Positions 49,783-58,906 of a DNA stretch of 64,000 bases are shown here, piece after piece. Position 1 is the first letter of the stretch; each line of letters starts with the position of its first letter. Source of the DNA: Phil1 sp964612925 (lineage in GTDB: Bacteria > Bacillota > Clostridia > Christensenellales > CAG-138); contig CAZTFU010000001.1 in assembly GCA_964612925.1 (NCBI GenBank), positions 1-64,000 on the forward strand, given 5' to 3'. The notes under the pieces were generated by a model, which saw nothing but the letters and a program-made list of their open reading frames with translations, was not told the origin of the DNA and searched no databases. A program made the translations under genes and the position numbers.

Positions 49783-49813
49783 GTTATAGCATTGAAGCGC
49801 ACTGCAAAGTCAA
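49783..49813 (-). promoter_or_regulatory. MerR-type promoter with 19-base spacer
   Basis: On the minus strand TTGACT (49813 to 49808), 19 bases, TATAAC (49788 to 49783). The spacer contains the dyad GCATTG-AAGCG-CACTGC (49789-49805, five of six pairs), the site expected for a MerR dimer. Confidence 0.7.
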
Positions 49814-49825
49814 TACATAATTTTT

Positions 49826-49853
49826 ATCCCCTGCCCGTTAAGGAGCAGGGGAT
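49826..49853 (-). terminator. Hairpin downstream of the HPF gene
   Basis: ATCCCCTGC (49826-49834) / GCAGGGGAT (49845-49853), perfect 9-base arms. Neither direction has a proper T-run right after the stem, so it may stop transcription weakly or protect the 3' end. Confidence 0.45.
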
Positions 49854-49884
49854 AGTAAAAGCTGTCTGTTATTCTGACTTGATG

Positions 49885-50427
49885 TTAGCACTCAGGTTCT
49901 ATAAGGCCGTAATTTCCGTCTTTACGCTTGTAGATGACGTTTATCTGGTTGGTGTCACCGTTGGTGAACATATAGAACGTGTGGCCGAGCATTTCAAGCT
50001 GAAGCATTGCTTCGTCAACCGTCATCGGCTTGATGTCAAAACGCTTTACCTTGACAACGCTTGCCGGTTCCTCATCGAGATCATCCTGTGTAAATGCATC
50101 GGCATACACGGGTTCGGGCGCACGGAAGGCACCTGCCCTCAGATTCTTCTCAAGTTTGGTGCGGTGGCGCACTATCTGCTTTTCAAGCTTGCTAAGCACA
50201 TTGTCTACAGAGGCGTACATATCGCCGGAGGTTTCTTCACCGCGAATTATACCGCCCGCATAGGGAATCGTGACTTCAACAATGTGGCGGTTACGTTCAA
50301 CACTTAGTGTAACATGCGCCTGGGTATCCTCCGGAAAGTACTTGTCCAGTTTGCTGACTTTCTTGTTGATAAGTCCCTCCAGGTAATCTGATACTTCGAT
50401 GTTTTTTCCGCTGATCGTTATAATCAT
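49885..50427 (-). CDS. hpf: Long-form ribosome hibernation promoting factor
   Basis: The 180-residue protein has the HPF/YfiA N-terminal domain (MIITISGKNIEVSDYLEGLI, KVSKLDKYFPE; 1-95) and the long-form C-terminal dimerisation domain (VKRFDIKPMTVDEAMLQLEM, LGHTFYMFTNGDTNQINVIY). It binds 30S subunits and pairs 70S ribosomes into 100S particles in slow growth. I chose the Met at 50427 by family; AAAGGGG lies upstream. An extended -10 promoter lies 61 bases upstream. Confidence 0.95.
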   Translation of the reverse strand: MIITISGKNIEVSDYLEGLINKKVSKLDKYFPEDTQAHVTLSVERNRHIVEVTIPYAGGIIRGEETSGDMYASVDNVLSKLEKQIVRHRTKLEKNLRAGAFRAPEPVYADAFTQDDLDEEPASVVKVKRFDIKPMTVDEAMLQLEMLGHTFYMFTNGDTNQINVIYKRKDGNYGLIEPEC

Positions 50428-50487
50428 ATTACTTACCCCTTTCACGCGGCTGCTGTTTGTTTGCGCCGCTATTTACTCTTTTCTTGA

Positions 50488-50496
50488 AGTATACCA
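50488..50496 (-). promoter_or_regulatory. Extended -10 promoter of hpf
   Basis: On the minus strand TGGTATACT (50496 to 50488). No strong -35. The leader has GCGGC / GCCGC arms near 50447-50470. Confidence 0.4.
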
Positions 50497-50526
50497 CATT
50501 TTCCTGCTTGACGATGTGAATTCTCC

Positions 50527-53208
50527 CTACTTTTTTTGTGAACACTTGGAGGCGGAGTTGCAATTTGAGCAGCCGCATCCACAACCGCGCCGCTTACGCA
50601 TGATGATGCAGTATATGCTGTATATCACGATAAGTGCGGCAATAACATAGAAAATGACTGCCGTATCCACATCTTTGGTGAAAATACCGATAATATTATA
50701 TGTGATAAGCGACACCACATAGGCACTGACAAGTTGCCACGCTATGGCAAATGCGGTCCACTTGCGGGATTGCATTTCGCGCCGTATCGTTGCAAGCGCG
50801 GCCATGCAGGGGGTGTAGAGCAGTACGAACACAAGGAACGAATATGCGCTTGCGGGCGTAAATATGCCGCTTAATGCTTCACGCACAACGGCACCGGATG
50901 CCGAGGCCGAAAAGCTTGCAAACATTGAAAGCGAACTTACAACCGCTTCCTTTGCAACCACACCCGTAAGCAGGGCAACGCTTGCCTGCCACGAACCGAA
51001 ACCGAGCGGCTTAAATATGGGTGCAATAAATGAACCTACCGCGCCGAGTATGCTTTGCGACGGATCGGATATAAAATTCAGGTGCGTATCAAAGCTTTGC
51101 ATGAACCACAGTACAACGCTCATTGCGAAAATTATGGTGCCCGCTTTTTCAAGGAAGTGGCTTACTCGTTCCCAAACGTGTGTAAGCACGTTCCTTACAC
51201 TCGGCAACCTGTACGGGGGAAGTTCTATAACAAACGGAGCTTCCTTTTTGTTTGCGGAAGCACGGCGGAATATAAGGCCGGAAAGAATGCCGAATAATAT
51301 GCCAAGCGCGTAAAGGCTTAAAATTATCGCACCGCGGTATTCGCTGAAAAATGCACCCGCAATAAGCCCATATACAGGCAACTTTGCCGAACAGCTCATA
51401 AACGGCAGCAGCAATATGGTCATGCGGCGGTCGTGTTCATTATCCATTGTACGCGCACCCATTGCCGCAGGCACCGTACAGCCAAAGCCCATAAGCAGCG
51501 GAATAAAGCTTTTACCGCTCAGCCCGAAACGGCGCATGGGCTTATCCATTATAAATGCAATGCGGCTCATGTATCCGCTGTCCTCAAGCAGACTTAAAAA
51601 CAGGAACAGCAGTGCTATTTGCGGCAGGAATGTAAGTACGCCGCCGACACCGGTTATTATTCCGTCACAAACAAGGCTTATAAACCATTCGCCTGCATTT
51701 GCACTTTGGAGCAGTGCCATAACCGCAGGGGCTATGGTACCGTCTATAAATTCGCCCACCATATCGCTTAATGCCGCACCTGCCGTTGCAAACGTAAGCA
51801 CAAATATAAGCCCCATTATCAACAGAAAAAGCGGTATCGCGAACACTTTATGCGTAAGCACGGCATCTATTTTGGCACTTCGTGCGGCACCGCTTATGCG
51901 TTCGGAACGGCGGTATGCTTTCTTTGTTACTCGTTCTATATAGGCATATCTGCTGTCGGCCACAAGCGATTCACTGTCGCCTATGGGATTTGCGGCGGCA
52001 TATTCCCTTATAAGCGTGTCAACAAGTGCGCTGTCGACATCATTTAGCTTTAGACTTGCGCGCACACGCTCGTCCCCTTCAAGAAGTTTTATTTCCGCCC
52101 AGTGGAGCGGCAAACCCGCGGTTTTGGCATATGGGGCGATTATTTCACCTATTTTATGGTGCTGTTCATGGGTGAAATCATCGTAAACGTCATCGGGCTC
52201 TATCAAAAAACCTTCGTGGAGCTGTGTGTGCGCGGCGGTTATAAGGCTTTGCAGACCAGTTACAAGGTCGTCTATACCTTCACCCGTGCGTGCGCTTATG
52301 GGCACCACGGGTATACCAAGCTCAAGTGAAAGCTGTTTGCAGTCAATGTTGTCGCCCTGCTTTTCAACTTCATCCATCATGTTGAGCGCAAGTATCATGG
52401 GGCGTTCAAGCTCCATCAATTGAACGGTCAAATAAAGATTACGTTCAAGATTTGTGGCATCAACGATATTTATTATGGCGTCCGGCGCATCGTTTATTAT
52501 GTAATCGCGTGCGACTATTTCCTCCATGGAATACGGGGACAGCGAATATATGCCCGGCAGATCGACCACCGTCATTTCATGTCCCATGGTGCACAGACCG
52601 TTTTCACCGCGGGCGGAACGCTGCTTTATTTTACCTTCCTTCTTTTCTACCGTTACGCCTGGCCAGTTGCCGACGTATTCCTTGCTACCTGTCATGGCAT
52701 TAAAAAGAGTGGTTTTGCCGCAATTGGGGTTGCCTGCAAGCGCAAGCATAACGGGCCTGTCATCTTCAAAAGTTTCTTTCGGGCAGAATCCGTCCTTTGA
52801 ACACATACTTTTTTCCATCATGAATGCGGTAAGCTCGGCCGCACGCTTGTGTTCGGCGTGGTCGGTATCGCGCTTATCGGTGCCGCGCTCGCGTTCTTCG
52901 CGCGCACGCTTTTCCTTTGCCGCAATAGAGTGTTCAACATCGTCATGCCACTTTCTGTGGTCGGCTTCATTCATAAGCACGATGGTATCGGCATCCGCTT
53001 TTCTCAGGGACATTGCATAGCCTCTAAGCTCGATTTCAAGCGGGTCTCCCATGGGCGCAAGCTTAACAAGCTTAATTTCGGTGCCCGGTGTTATGCCCAT
53101 GTCAACTATGTGCCGCCTCATGCGGCGATCGGTCGATGTTACGGCATAGACATGCCCGCTCTGCCCGACTTCAAGGTTACTCAATCTTCTACGTGATACA
53201 TTATCCAT
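50527..53208 (-). CDS. feoB: Ferrous iron transporter, FeoA-FeoB fusion
   Basis: The 893-residue protein begins with a FeoA SH3-like domain (about 1-80: LEVGQSGHVYAV, RRHIVDMGITPGTEIKLVKL), a charged linker, then FeoB: G domain GNPNCGKTTLFNAMTG, GNWPGVTVEKKEG, DLPGIYSLSPYS, NMMD, and Gate membrane halves ending about 865. The last residues RRGCGCGCSNC ... SKC are Cys-rich, like FeoB-associated or FeoC pieces. It imports Fe2+ under anaerobic conditions. The FeoA part is fused, not separate. A promoter and dyad lie upstream. Confidence 0.95.
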   Translation of the reverse strand: MDNVSRRRLSNLEVGQSGHVYAVTSTDRRMRRHIVDMGITPGTEIKLVKLAPMGDPLEIELRGYAMSLRKADADTIVLMNEADHRKWHDDVEHSIAAKEKRAREERERGTDKRDTDHAEHKRAAELTAFMMEKSMCSKDGFCPKETFEDDRPVMLALAGNPNCGKTTLFNAMTGSKEYVGNWPGVTVEKKEGKIKQRSARGENGLCTMGHEMTVVDLPGIYSLSPYSMEEIVARDYIINDAPDAIINIVDATNLERNLYLTVQLMELERPMILALNMMDEVEKQGDNIDCKQLSLELGIPVVPISARTGEGIDDLVTGLQSLITAAHTQLHEGFLIEPDDVYDDFTHEQHHKIGEIIAPYAKTAGLPLHWAEIKLLEGDERVRASLKLNDVDSALVDTLIREYAAANPIGDSESLVADSRYAYIERVTKKAYRRSERISGAARSAKIDAVLTHKVFAIPLFLLIMGLIFVLTFATAGAALSDMVGEFIDGTIAPAVMALLQSANAGEWFISLVCDGIITGVGGVLTFLPQIALLFLFLSLLEDSGYMSRIAFIMDKPMRRFGLSGKSFIPLLMGFGCTVPAAMGARTMDNEHDRRMTILLLPFMSCSAKLPVYGLIAGAFFSEYRGAIILSLYALGILFGILSGLIFRRASANKKEAPFVIELPPYRLPSVRNVLTHVWERVSHFLEKAGTIIFAMSVVLWFMQSFDTHLNFISDPSQSILGAVGSFIAPIFKPLGFGSWQASVALLTGVVAKEAVVSSLSMFASFSASASGAVVREALSGIFTPASAYSFLVFVLLYTPCMAALATIRREMQSRKWTAFAIAWQLVSAYVVSLITYNIIGIFTKDVDTAVIFYVIAALIVIYSIYCIIMRKRRGCGCGCSNCNSASKCSQKK

Positions 53209-53224
53209 ATATTGTATCCTCCAA

Positions 53225-53275
53225 GTTAACCATAACTAACAGCATAATTGTATAAGCGCATTGCCGTGCTGTCAA
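53225..53275 (-). promoter_or_regulatory. feoAB promoter with dyad at the start site
   Basis: On the minus strand TTGACA (53275 to 53270), 17 bases, TACAAT (53252 to 53247). GTTAACCATAACTAAC (53225-53240) covers the predicted start; its outer GTTA/TAACs are inverted and it loosely recalls DtxR-type iron boxes. Confidence 0.6.
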
Positions 53276-53330
53276 TTGTGTTTTGAACGTATATATGTTA
53301 ATATGTAATAAATAAAGGAAGGTGTTTATA

Positions 53331-54164
53331 ATGTTGCCTGTTACCGTTGATGCGTTTTCTTCAGTTCCGTTTGGTGGGAATCCTGCGGGGGTTGTTCTGC
53401 TTGAAAATAAAATGCCGCCCGAGGATGAAATGCGGCGCATTGCCGCAAGCGTGGGGTACAGCGAAACCGCGTTTATTCTGCCACTTGATGAAAAGCATTT
53501 CAAAATAAGGTATTTTACTCCCGTTGAGGAGGTTGATTTATGCGGCCATGCAACGGTTGGCTCGTTTGTGTATCTTTTAAGCTGCGGCCTTGTAAAGGAG
53601 GGTGAAAGTTACCGTGTCGGCACAAAGGCGGGGGACATAAATGTTGACGTGTCGGAAGGACTTGTTTGGCTTGACATGGCCGAACCCAAGGAACTGCGCT
53701 TTTTGAATGAAACCGACACTGCGGAGCTTGCCGCGGCATACGGCATAACGCGCAAGGAAATGGGCACGCTTGCACCCGCTATATCCAATACGGGGCTTGC
53801 GGATATAATGATGCCGCTTGAAAGCGTTGACTTGCTTGCAAGGCTGAAGCCCGACATGGCGGCAATAGCTATACTTTCGAAAAAGCTTGACGTAACGGGC
53901 GTTCATGCGTTTGCCTTGGCGAGTGACGGTGTGCATACCCGTAATTTTGCCCCGCTTTACGGCATTGATGAGGAGGCCGCAACAGGCACTTCAACGGGGG
54001 CACTTACTTATTATCTGTTCAAGCACGGCCTTATGGAGACCGATAAAACCAACCTTTTTATCCAAGGTGAGACCATGGGAAAACCGTCGAATATCTATTC
54101 CCGCATTGGGAAAAGCTGCAATGGCATATTGATTCGCGTTGGCGGCAGCGGATGCATAAGGTAA
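53331..54164 (+). CDS. PhzF family isomerase/epimerase-like protein
   Basis: A 277-residue PhzF fold: VDAFSSVPFGGNPAGVVLL, the active-site Glu in GYSETAFIL (about 45), FTPVEEVDLCGHATVGS and ATGTSTGALTYYL. PhzF enzymes isomerise diaminopimelate-like or phenazine precursors; most members in gut bacteria have no assigned substrate. The start at 53331 sits eight bases after AAGGAAGG. It is divergent from feoB and alone on its transcript. No phenazine genes are present. Confidence 0.88.
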   Translation: MLPVTVDAFSSVPFGGNPAGVVLLENKMPPEDEMRRIAASVGYSETAFILPLDEKHFKIRYFTPVEEVDLCGHATVGSFVYLLSCGLVKEGESYRVGTKAGDINVDVSEGLVWLDMAEPKELRFLNETDTAELAAAYGITRKEMGTLAPAISNTGLADIMMPLESVDLLARLKPDMAAIAILSKKLDVTGVHAFALASDGVHTRNFAPLYGIDEEAATGTSTGALTYYLFKHGLMETDKTNLFIQGETMGKPSNIYSRIGKSCNGILIRVGGSGCIR

Positions 54165-54258
54165 AACCGAAAATTGCACTATTGAACGATTTTTGCGATT
54201 GAATAGTTCGATTAAGCATTTTTACGATATCGAATTGTGAAGTATCCGCAAATAATTG

Positions 54259-54287
54259 TTGACAGGTTTCGGCTAAAAGGGTAATAT
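54259..54287 (+). promoter_or_regulatory. Promoter of the DUF3899-like gene
   Basis: Consensus TTGACA (54259-54264), 17 bases, TAATAT (54282-54287). Upstream, 54165-54250 is AT-rich with loosely repeated ATTGAA/TTCGAT words, including the palindrome CGATATCG. Confidence 0.7.
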
Positions 54288-54339
54288 AGCATATATAAAA
54301 TCTTGCAGATTTTGTATAATTCGAGTTGGATACGGTTTT

Positions 54340-54729
54340 ATGAAAGAAGAGTTTCGCAAATTCCTTACAAAAAGCATTGCCATTGCGCTTGCGGCGGCAT
54401 TATATGCGATTTGGCTTTGGAAAGATGCGGGACTTGCACCTGTTCAGCTTGCGGCAAACGTAATTTCGGTGGTAGGCATGGTGTTTATGGTGTGGGGACT
54501 TATTGGATTGGTACATAACGCCCACGCACTTGCGGCATTCACATACAGTTTTCGCTATGTAATGCACATTATACGCAATGCCCGCAATAAGGATGATGTC
54601 ACGAATAAAAGCGTGATAACCTACGCCGAATACGTTGAAACAATAGAAAAAAGGGAAAACGTAGCATGGTGCTTTATAGCAGGTGCCATATTTACGGCAA
54701 TATCGTTAGTGCTTTGGTTAGTAAGTTGA
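54340..54729 (+). CDS. Small membrane protein, DUF3899-like
   Basis: A 129-residue protein with three membrane spans: FRKFLTKSIAIALAAALYAI, VQLAANVISVVGMVFMVWGL and WCFIAGAIFTAISLVLWLV. Between spans 2 and 3 is a soluble stretch that begins AFTYSFRY and ends ITYAEYVETIEKRE. Order and length fit DUF3899. No function known. A promoter-like pair overlapping its stop serves the downstream oppA. Confidence 0.65.
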   Translation: MKEEFRKFLTKSIAIALAAALYAIWLWKDAGLAPVQLAANVISVVGMVFMVWGLIGLVHNAHALAAFTYSFRYVMHIIRNARNKDDVTNKSVITYAEYVETIEKRENVAWCFIAGAIFTAISLVLWLVS

Positions 54730-54786
54730 TAATCGCAACGCGAAACGATATTGTAAGCGCGTATTAAATGCCGAAAGGCTTTTAAT
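54726..54786 (+). promoter_or_regulatory. Candidate oppA promoter and leader stem-loop
   Basis: TTGATA (54726-54731), 17 bases, TATTGT (54749-54754), overlapping the preceding stop codon. In the leader ATTAAATGCC (54763-54772) pairs with GGCTTTTAAT (54777-54786), one mismatch, around a GAAA tetraloop; AAGGAGG follows at 54811. Confidence 0.45.
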
Positions 54787-54821
54787 AAAACAAACCCCAA
54801 AATTTTTAAGGAGGAAATCTG

Positions 54822-56669
54822 ATGAAAAAGTCTCGTATTTTTGCATTTGTGCTGGTCATTGCCATGGTCGCCGCCGTTTTCGCCGGCTGCTCCAACAATG
54901 CTAACAATGCAAATGGCACCGAGAAGGTCTATCGCACTTACATGAGCGATGACTGCACCACGTTGAATGCTCACAATAATGTGAATACCAACGTAGCCAC
55001 CACCTACAGCTATACCAACTCCACTCTGTGGCGTGCCGTTCCCGATGAGGATGGTAAGGGCTACCACTATGTTGGCGACCTGGCCACCGATCTGCCTGAG
55101 TGCATTGAAGTTAAGGAAGGCACCTACACCAAGTATGTTTCCGAAGAACAGGCTGACGGTACCAGCATATCCGTCCCCACCGAGGAAACCGGCACCGTTT
55201 CTGTTTGGCAGTTCAAGATCCGTGAAGAAGCTTGCTGGCACAATGGCGACAAAATCAATGCCGACACCTTCATCTATTCCTGGAAAATGCTGATAGACCC
55301 GATTCTGGTCAACTCTATGGCAAACTTCCTGTATGACTATTCTATCACCCTCGTAAACGGCGAAGCTTACTTCAAGGGCGATTGCGATTGGGAAAATGTC
55401 GGTATCAAGAAGATTGACGAGTACACCCTTCAGGTCACCGCGATCGGCGAACCTTCCCAGAGTGACTTCTGCTCTCACTTCGGTGATCGTTCCGTCTACC
55501 CCGTACATGAGGCTACTTACGAAGCCGGCATGAACGCGGATCGCACCTCCACCACCTTTGGTCTGGATCTGAATTCCTACATGGGTTGCGGCCCCTACTA
55601 CTTCGACAGTTGGACCCGTGACTCCGTACAGGTTTACAAGAAGAACCCCGACCACTGGCTCGCGGATCTGTACAACTACGACACCGTTGAAGTTTACATC
55701 GTTCCCGAAATGAATGCCCGCGTTCAGATGTTTGAAGCAGGCCAGCTGGACGACCTGAGCCCCGATGCGCAGACCATCGAAACCTACATCGATGATCCTC
55801 GTATGGTCTCTTATCCCTCCACTACCGTAAACCACATCGACATCAACTGCCTGAACACCAATAACCCCCTCGCCACCTCCGTCAACTACCGCAAGGCTAT
55901 CTACCATGCCATCGATCGTGAGACCCTGGCTGCCAGCGCCTTTGGTTACATGGAGCCCTCCGGTACTTACGTAAACGGTATGGCCGGTATACTTAGCGAG
56001 AGCGGTCTCACCTATCGTGAGAGCGAATACGGCAAGGCCGTTACCGACCTTGTTGCAAGCTGGTCCGCAGAAGGCCACACCACCGGTTACAACCCCGAAC
56101 TGGCTCTCGATTACATGAAGAAGGCATTCGATGAGTGCGGCGTATCTTATGACACCACCGTTACCATTATAATGGCGTTCGACGCTTCCGATTCTTCTTG
56201 GAAGGCTACCGGCGAATATCTGCAGCAGGAATTCCCGAAGATCTTTGACGGCATGATCGAAGTTGAGATAAAGAACTACTCCGGTATTACCACCACTGAG
56301 TTCAAGAGCGGTAACGAAACCGGTTGGGATCTGTCCCCCAATGATTGGAGTCGCGGCGTTTCCCGTAACTATCCGCACACCTGCTTCTACTATTATCTGA
56401 GCAGCTACTCCAGCCATCCCAATAACTACTTCTCCGATGCGTTCGAAGCTCAGTATGATGTTTGCGAAAGCCTGCGCGACGGCGACTACAACGAAATGCT
56501 CGCCGCGACTCAGAAGCTTGAAGAGATCTATCTTGAAGAGGTCATCCAGTGCCCCGTTGTACAGATTGTCAACTATCAGCTCTTCTCCGATCGTCTCGAA
56601 TTGCCCGTTGCCACCTACATCCCCGGCTTTGGTTGGGGCACCATGTACGGTGATATCGTCGAGGAGTAA
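54822..56669 (+). CDS. oppA: Oligopeptide ABC transporter substrate-binding lipoprotein
   Basis: The 615-residue protein has a lipoprotein signal (SRIFAFVLVIAMVAAVFAGC) and the SBP_bac_5 fold: DDCTTLNAHNN, WQFKIREEACWHNGDKINADTF, the long domain with NPDHWLADLYNYDTVEVYIV, and VNYRKAIYHAIDRETLA. It binds peptides outside and hands them to OppBC. Codons shift strongly to C-ending forms (TAC, AAC, ACC, ATC), unlike the neighbours, a sign of very high expression. A strong hairpin follows before oppB, so the binding protein is likely made in excess. Confidence 0.94.
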   Translation: MKKSRIFAFVLVIAMVAAVFAGCSNNANNANGTEKVYRTYMSDDCTTLNAHNNVNTNVATTYSYTNSTLWRAVPDEDGKGYHYVGDLATDLPECIEVKEGTYTKYVSEEQADGTSISVPTEETGTVSVWQFKIREEACWHNGDKINADTFIYSWKMLIDPILVNSMANFLYDYSITLVNGEAYFKGDCDWENVGIKKIDEYTLQVTAIGEPSQSDFCSHFGDRSVYPVHEATYEAGMNADRTSTTFGLDLNSYMGCGPYYFDSWTRDSVQVYKKNPDHWLADLYNYDTVEVYIVPEMNARVQMFEAGQLDDLSPDAQTIETYIDDPRMVSYPSTTVNHIDINCLNTNNPLATSVNYRKAIYHAIDRETLAASAFGYMEPSGTYVNGMAGILSESGLTYRESEYGKAVTDLVASWSAEGHTTGYNPELALDYMKKAFDECGVSYDTTVTIIMAFDASDSSWKATGEYLQQEFPKIFDGMIEVEIKNYSGITTTEFKSGNETGWDLSPNDWSRGVSRNYPHTCFYYYLSSYSSHPNNYFSDAFEAQYDVCESLRDGDYNEMLAATQKLEEIYLEEVIQCPVVQIVNYQLFSDRLELPVATYIPGFGWGTMYGDIVEE

Positions 56670-56720
56670 AACATAGTCTAAGACAAATTGCAATTTTGCA
56701 AAACACCGCAGAAATGCAGC

Positions 56721-56752
56721 AAGTGTCCTGCCGCAGTAGCGGCAGGACACTT
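56721..56752 (+). terminator. Strong hairpin between oppA and oppB
   Basis: Perfect 14-base arms AAGTGTCCTGCCGC (56721-56734) and its complement (56739-56752) around AGTA. GAATAATTCTT follows, with few T. It likely causes partial termination or 3' protection. Confidence 0.7.
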
Positions 56753-56793
56753 GAATAATTCTTATCAAATACTCCGTAAGAAGGAGAGCGTAA

Positions 56794-57747
56794 ATGCTTA
56801 AATATGTTTTAAAGCGGTTTGGCGCAATGCTTTTGACACTGTTCTTGGTAATGGTGCTTTCATTCATGATCATTCGCCTCATGCCGATGAATATTTTTGA
56901 AAACCCTGAAACTCCGCCGGAGATTCAGAAAAAGCTTAATGACAGGCTTCATTTGAATGAGCCTATTGTGGTTCAGCTTGTTTACTTTTTGAAAAATGTT
57001 GTTACCGAATTTGACTTCGGTACTTCCGTAAAAATACAGCCCGGTAATGATGTTTTCGGCATTATTGTGAGCCGTATACCGCCCACGGTAGTGCTTAATA
57101 TCTTCTCATTGTTGATTTCCGTACCGCTGGGTTTGATTGCGGGTACGGTTGCCGCTTTGAAGAGGAATACTTGGGTTGATAGCGTCATCTCCGTTTTGAT
57201 TGTTATATTCATTTCCGTACCGTCATTCGTATTTGCGTCTTTATTGCAGTACTTGTTCACGTTTAAGTGGAATTTATTCCCGACGTTGTATAACGCAACG
57301 GCGGCGGATTTCGGTACACGCTTCTATTCAATGATACTGCCAATATTGGCTTTGGCACTCGGTCCCATAGCCACCATAGGTCGTTATCTGCGTGGTGAAC
57401 TGATAGAAAACCTTTCCTCGGAATACCTGTTGCTTGCACGTACTAAGGGCTTGACTCGTACACAGGCAACCGTTCGCCATGCTTTCCGCAACTCTCTTAT
57501 CCCTATAACAAACACCCTTATCAGTCTGCTTACCGGCATCATGGGCGGTTCCTTGGTTATTGAGAAAATGTTTGCTGTTCCCGGCATGGGCGGCATGTTG
57601 GTAAACTCCATATCTGTCGGTGACCACTTCCTTACCGTGGCACTACTGATATTCTATTCCGCAATTTCTCTTGTTACCATCCTTATCGTTGACCTGTCCT
57701 ATGGCATCATAGACCCGCGTATTCGCGTAGGAGGTGGCAACAAATGA
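56794..57747 (+). CDS. oppB: Oligopeptide ABC transporter permease OppB
   Basis: A 317-residue permease with six membrane spans. It begins LKYVLKRFGAMLLTLFLVMV and carries the EAA-loop LRGELIENLSSEYLLLARTKGL and the NPINT-like SLIPITNTLISLLTGIMGG end. It forms the channel together with OppC. RBS AAGGAGAG. It overlaps oppC by four bases. Confidence 0.95.
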   Translation: MLKYVLKRFGAMLLTLFLVMVLSFMIIRLMPMNIFENPETPPEIQKKLNDRLHLNEPIVVQLVYFLKNVVTEFDFGTSVKIQPGNDVFGIIVSRIPPTVVLNIFSLLISVPLGLIAGTVAALKRNTWVDSVISVLIVIFISVPSFVFASLLQYLFTFKWNLFPTLYNATAADFGTRFYSMILPILALALGPIATIGRYLRGELIENLSSEYLLLARTKGLTRTQATVRHAFRNSLIPITNTLISLLTGIMGGSLVIEKMFAVPGMGGMLVNSISVGDHFLTVALLIFYSAISLVTILIVDLSYGIIDPRIRVGGGNK

Positions 57748-58901
57748 TTATTGATCTGAAGAAAAAGCTTCCCGAAGAGCTTGAAAATCTGCCTGCCGAT
57801 GACTTTGTAATGGTGCAAAGCGAAGGGCAGATAATGGATGAAAAGTTCAAGACCAAGCCCATAGGCTTCTTTAAGGATGCCATGATCCGCTTGAGCAAGA
57901 GCAAGATAACAATGGTTGCTTTGGGCATTATAGTGTTCGTTATACTGGGTGCAATAATCATCCCGAATATAACCGGATATACTTATACCGAGCAAAACAT
58001 TGATGCCAAGAATCTTCCGCCGAAAATACCCGGTCTTGAAAAGTTAGGCATTGCCGACGGTACCCGTGTTCTTGAAAACCGCCGCAAGGATTCACTTACC
58101 GATACCGAGCGTTATCCCGAAGGCTGTATTATAGAGATTGTTAATGAGTTTACAGCCAACGGCGTTGAAATGGTTGATGTCAAGGTTGATGCGTATGCCT
58201 ATGCCGGCGTTGAAGAAGGCGTTTACCATTGGCTTGGTACCGACTATCTTGGTCGTGACCTGCTTACCCGTCTTTTCAGAGGCGCGCGCGTATCGCTTAT
58301 AATCGCATTCGTATCCGTTATAACCAACGTTGTTATAGGCGTTATATACGGTGCTATTTCAGGCTATTACGGCGGCAAGGTGGATATGATTCTTACCCAC
58401 GTTGCGGAGGTTCTGGATGGTCTGCCCTACGTTGTTGTTACCATACTGTTCATGCTGCTGCTTGGTGCAGGCATCGGTTCATTGATACTTGCAATGTGCG
58501 TAACGGGTTGGATAGGCACATCACGCCTTATCCGTGCCCAGTTCTACCGCTTCAAGGAGCGTGAATACGTGCTTGCGGCACGCACACTGGGCGTGCGCGA
58601 TATGGCGCTTATATTCCGCCACATACTGCCCAACTGCATAGGACCCTTAATCACCCGCGCTATGATTGCCATACCCGGTGCAATATTCTCGGAATCCTTC
58701 CTTGCCTACATCGGTCTTGGTATCACTCCGCCGGAGCCTTCCATAGGTATTCTGCTCAGTGACGGTCAAAAGGTGTTGTTGCAGTATCCGTACCAGACCT
58801 TCTTCCCGGCATTGCTGATCTCCTTGCTGATGATTGCATTCAATATGTTTGCCAACGGCTTGAGAGACGCACTTGACCCCACAAAACGCGGAGAGGAGTA
58901 A
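57744..58901 (+). CDS. oppC: Oligopeptide ABC transporter permease OppC
   Basis: The 385-residue permease has the N-terminal OppC-type start (about 1-50), a first span, then an unusually long external loop (about 75-165, PPKIPGLEKLG ... GVEEGVYHWLGTDYLGRD) before the five core spans. The EAA loop REYVLAARTLGVRDMALIFRH is clear. It pairs with OppB. Start overlaps oppB (ATGA); oppD follows after five bases. Confidence 0.95.
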   Translation: MIIDLKKKLPEELENLPADDFVMVQSEGQIMDEKFKTKPIGFFKDAMIRLSKSKITMVALGIIVFVILGAIIIPNITGYTYTEQNIDAKNLPPKIPGLEKLGIADGTRVLENRRKDSLTDTERYPEGCIIEIVNEFTANGVEMVDVKVDAYAYAGVEEGVYHWLGTDYLGRDLLTRLFRGARVSLIIAFVSVITNVVIGVIYGAISGYYGGKVDMILTHVAEVLDGLPYVVVTILFMLLLGAGIGSLILAMCVTGWIGTSRLIRAQFYRFKEREYVLAARTLGVRDMALIFRHILPNCIGPLITRAMIAIPGAIFSESFLAYIGLGITPPEPSIGILLSDGQKVLLQYPYQTFFPALLISLLMIAFNMFANGLRDALDPTKRGEE

Positions 58902-58906
58902 ATCAC

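Noticed and set aside
53322..53330. GTG at 53322 as the start of the PhzF gene
   Set aside because: It overlaps the ribosome binding site; the ATG at 53331 has the right spacing and the family N-terminus.
54165..54250. Repeat-based operator or attachment site after phzF
   Set aside because: The ATTGAA/TTCGAT words are irregular and no clean dyad or direct repeat could be aligned.
54621..56882. Long open frame (about 750 codons) antisense to oppA
   Set aside because: It lacks a ribosome binding site and known motifs, and it mirrors the C-ending codon bias of oppA, which removes stops on the opposite strand.
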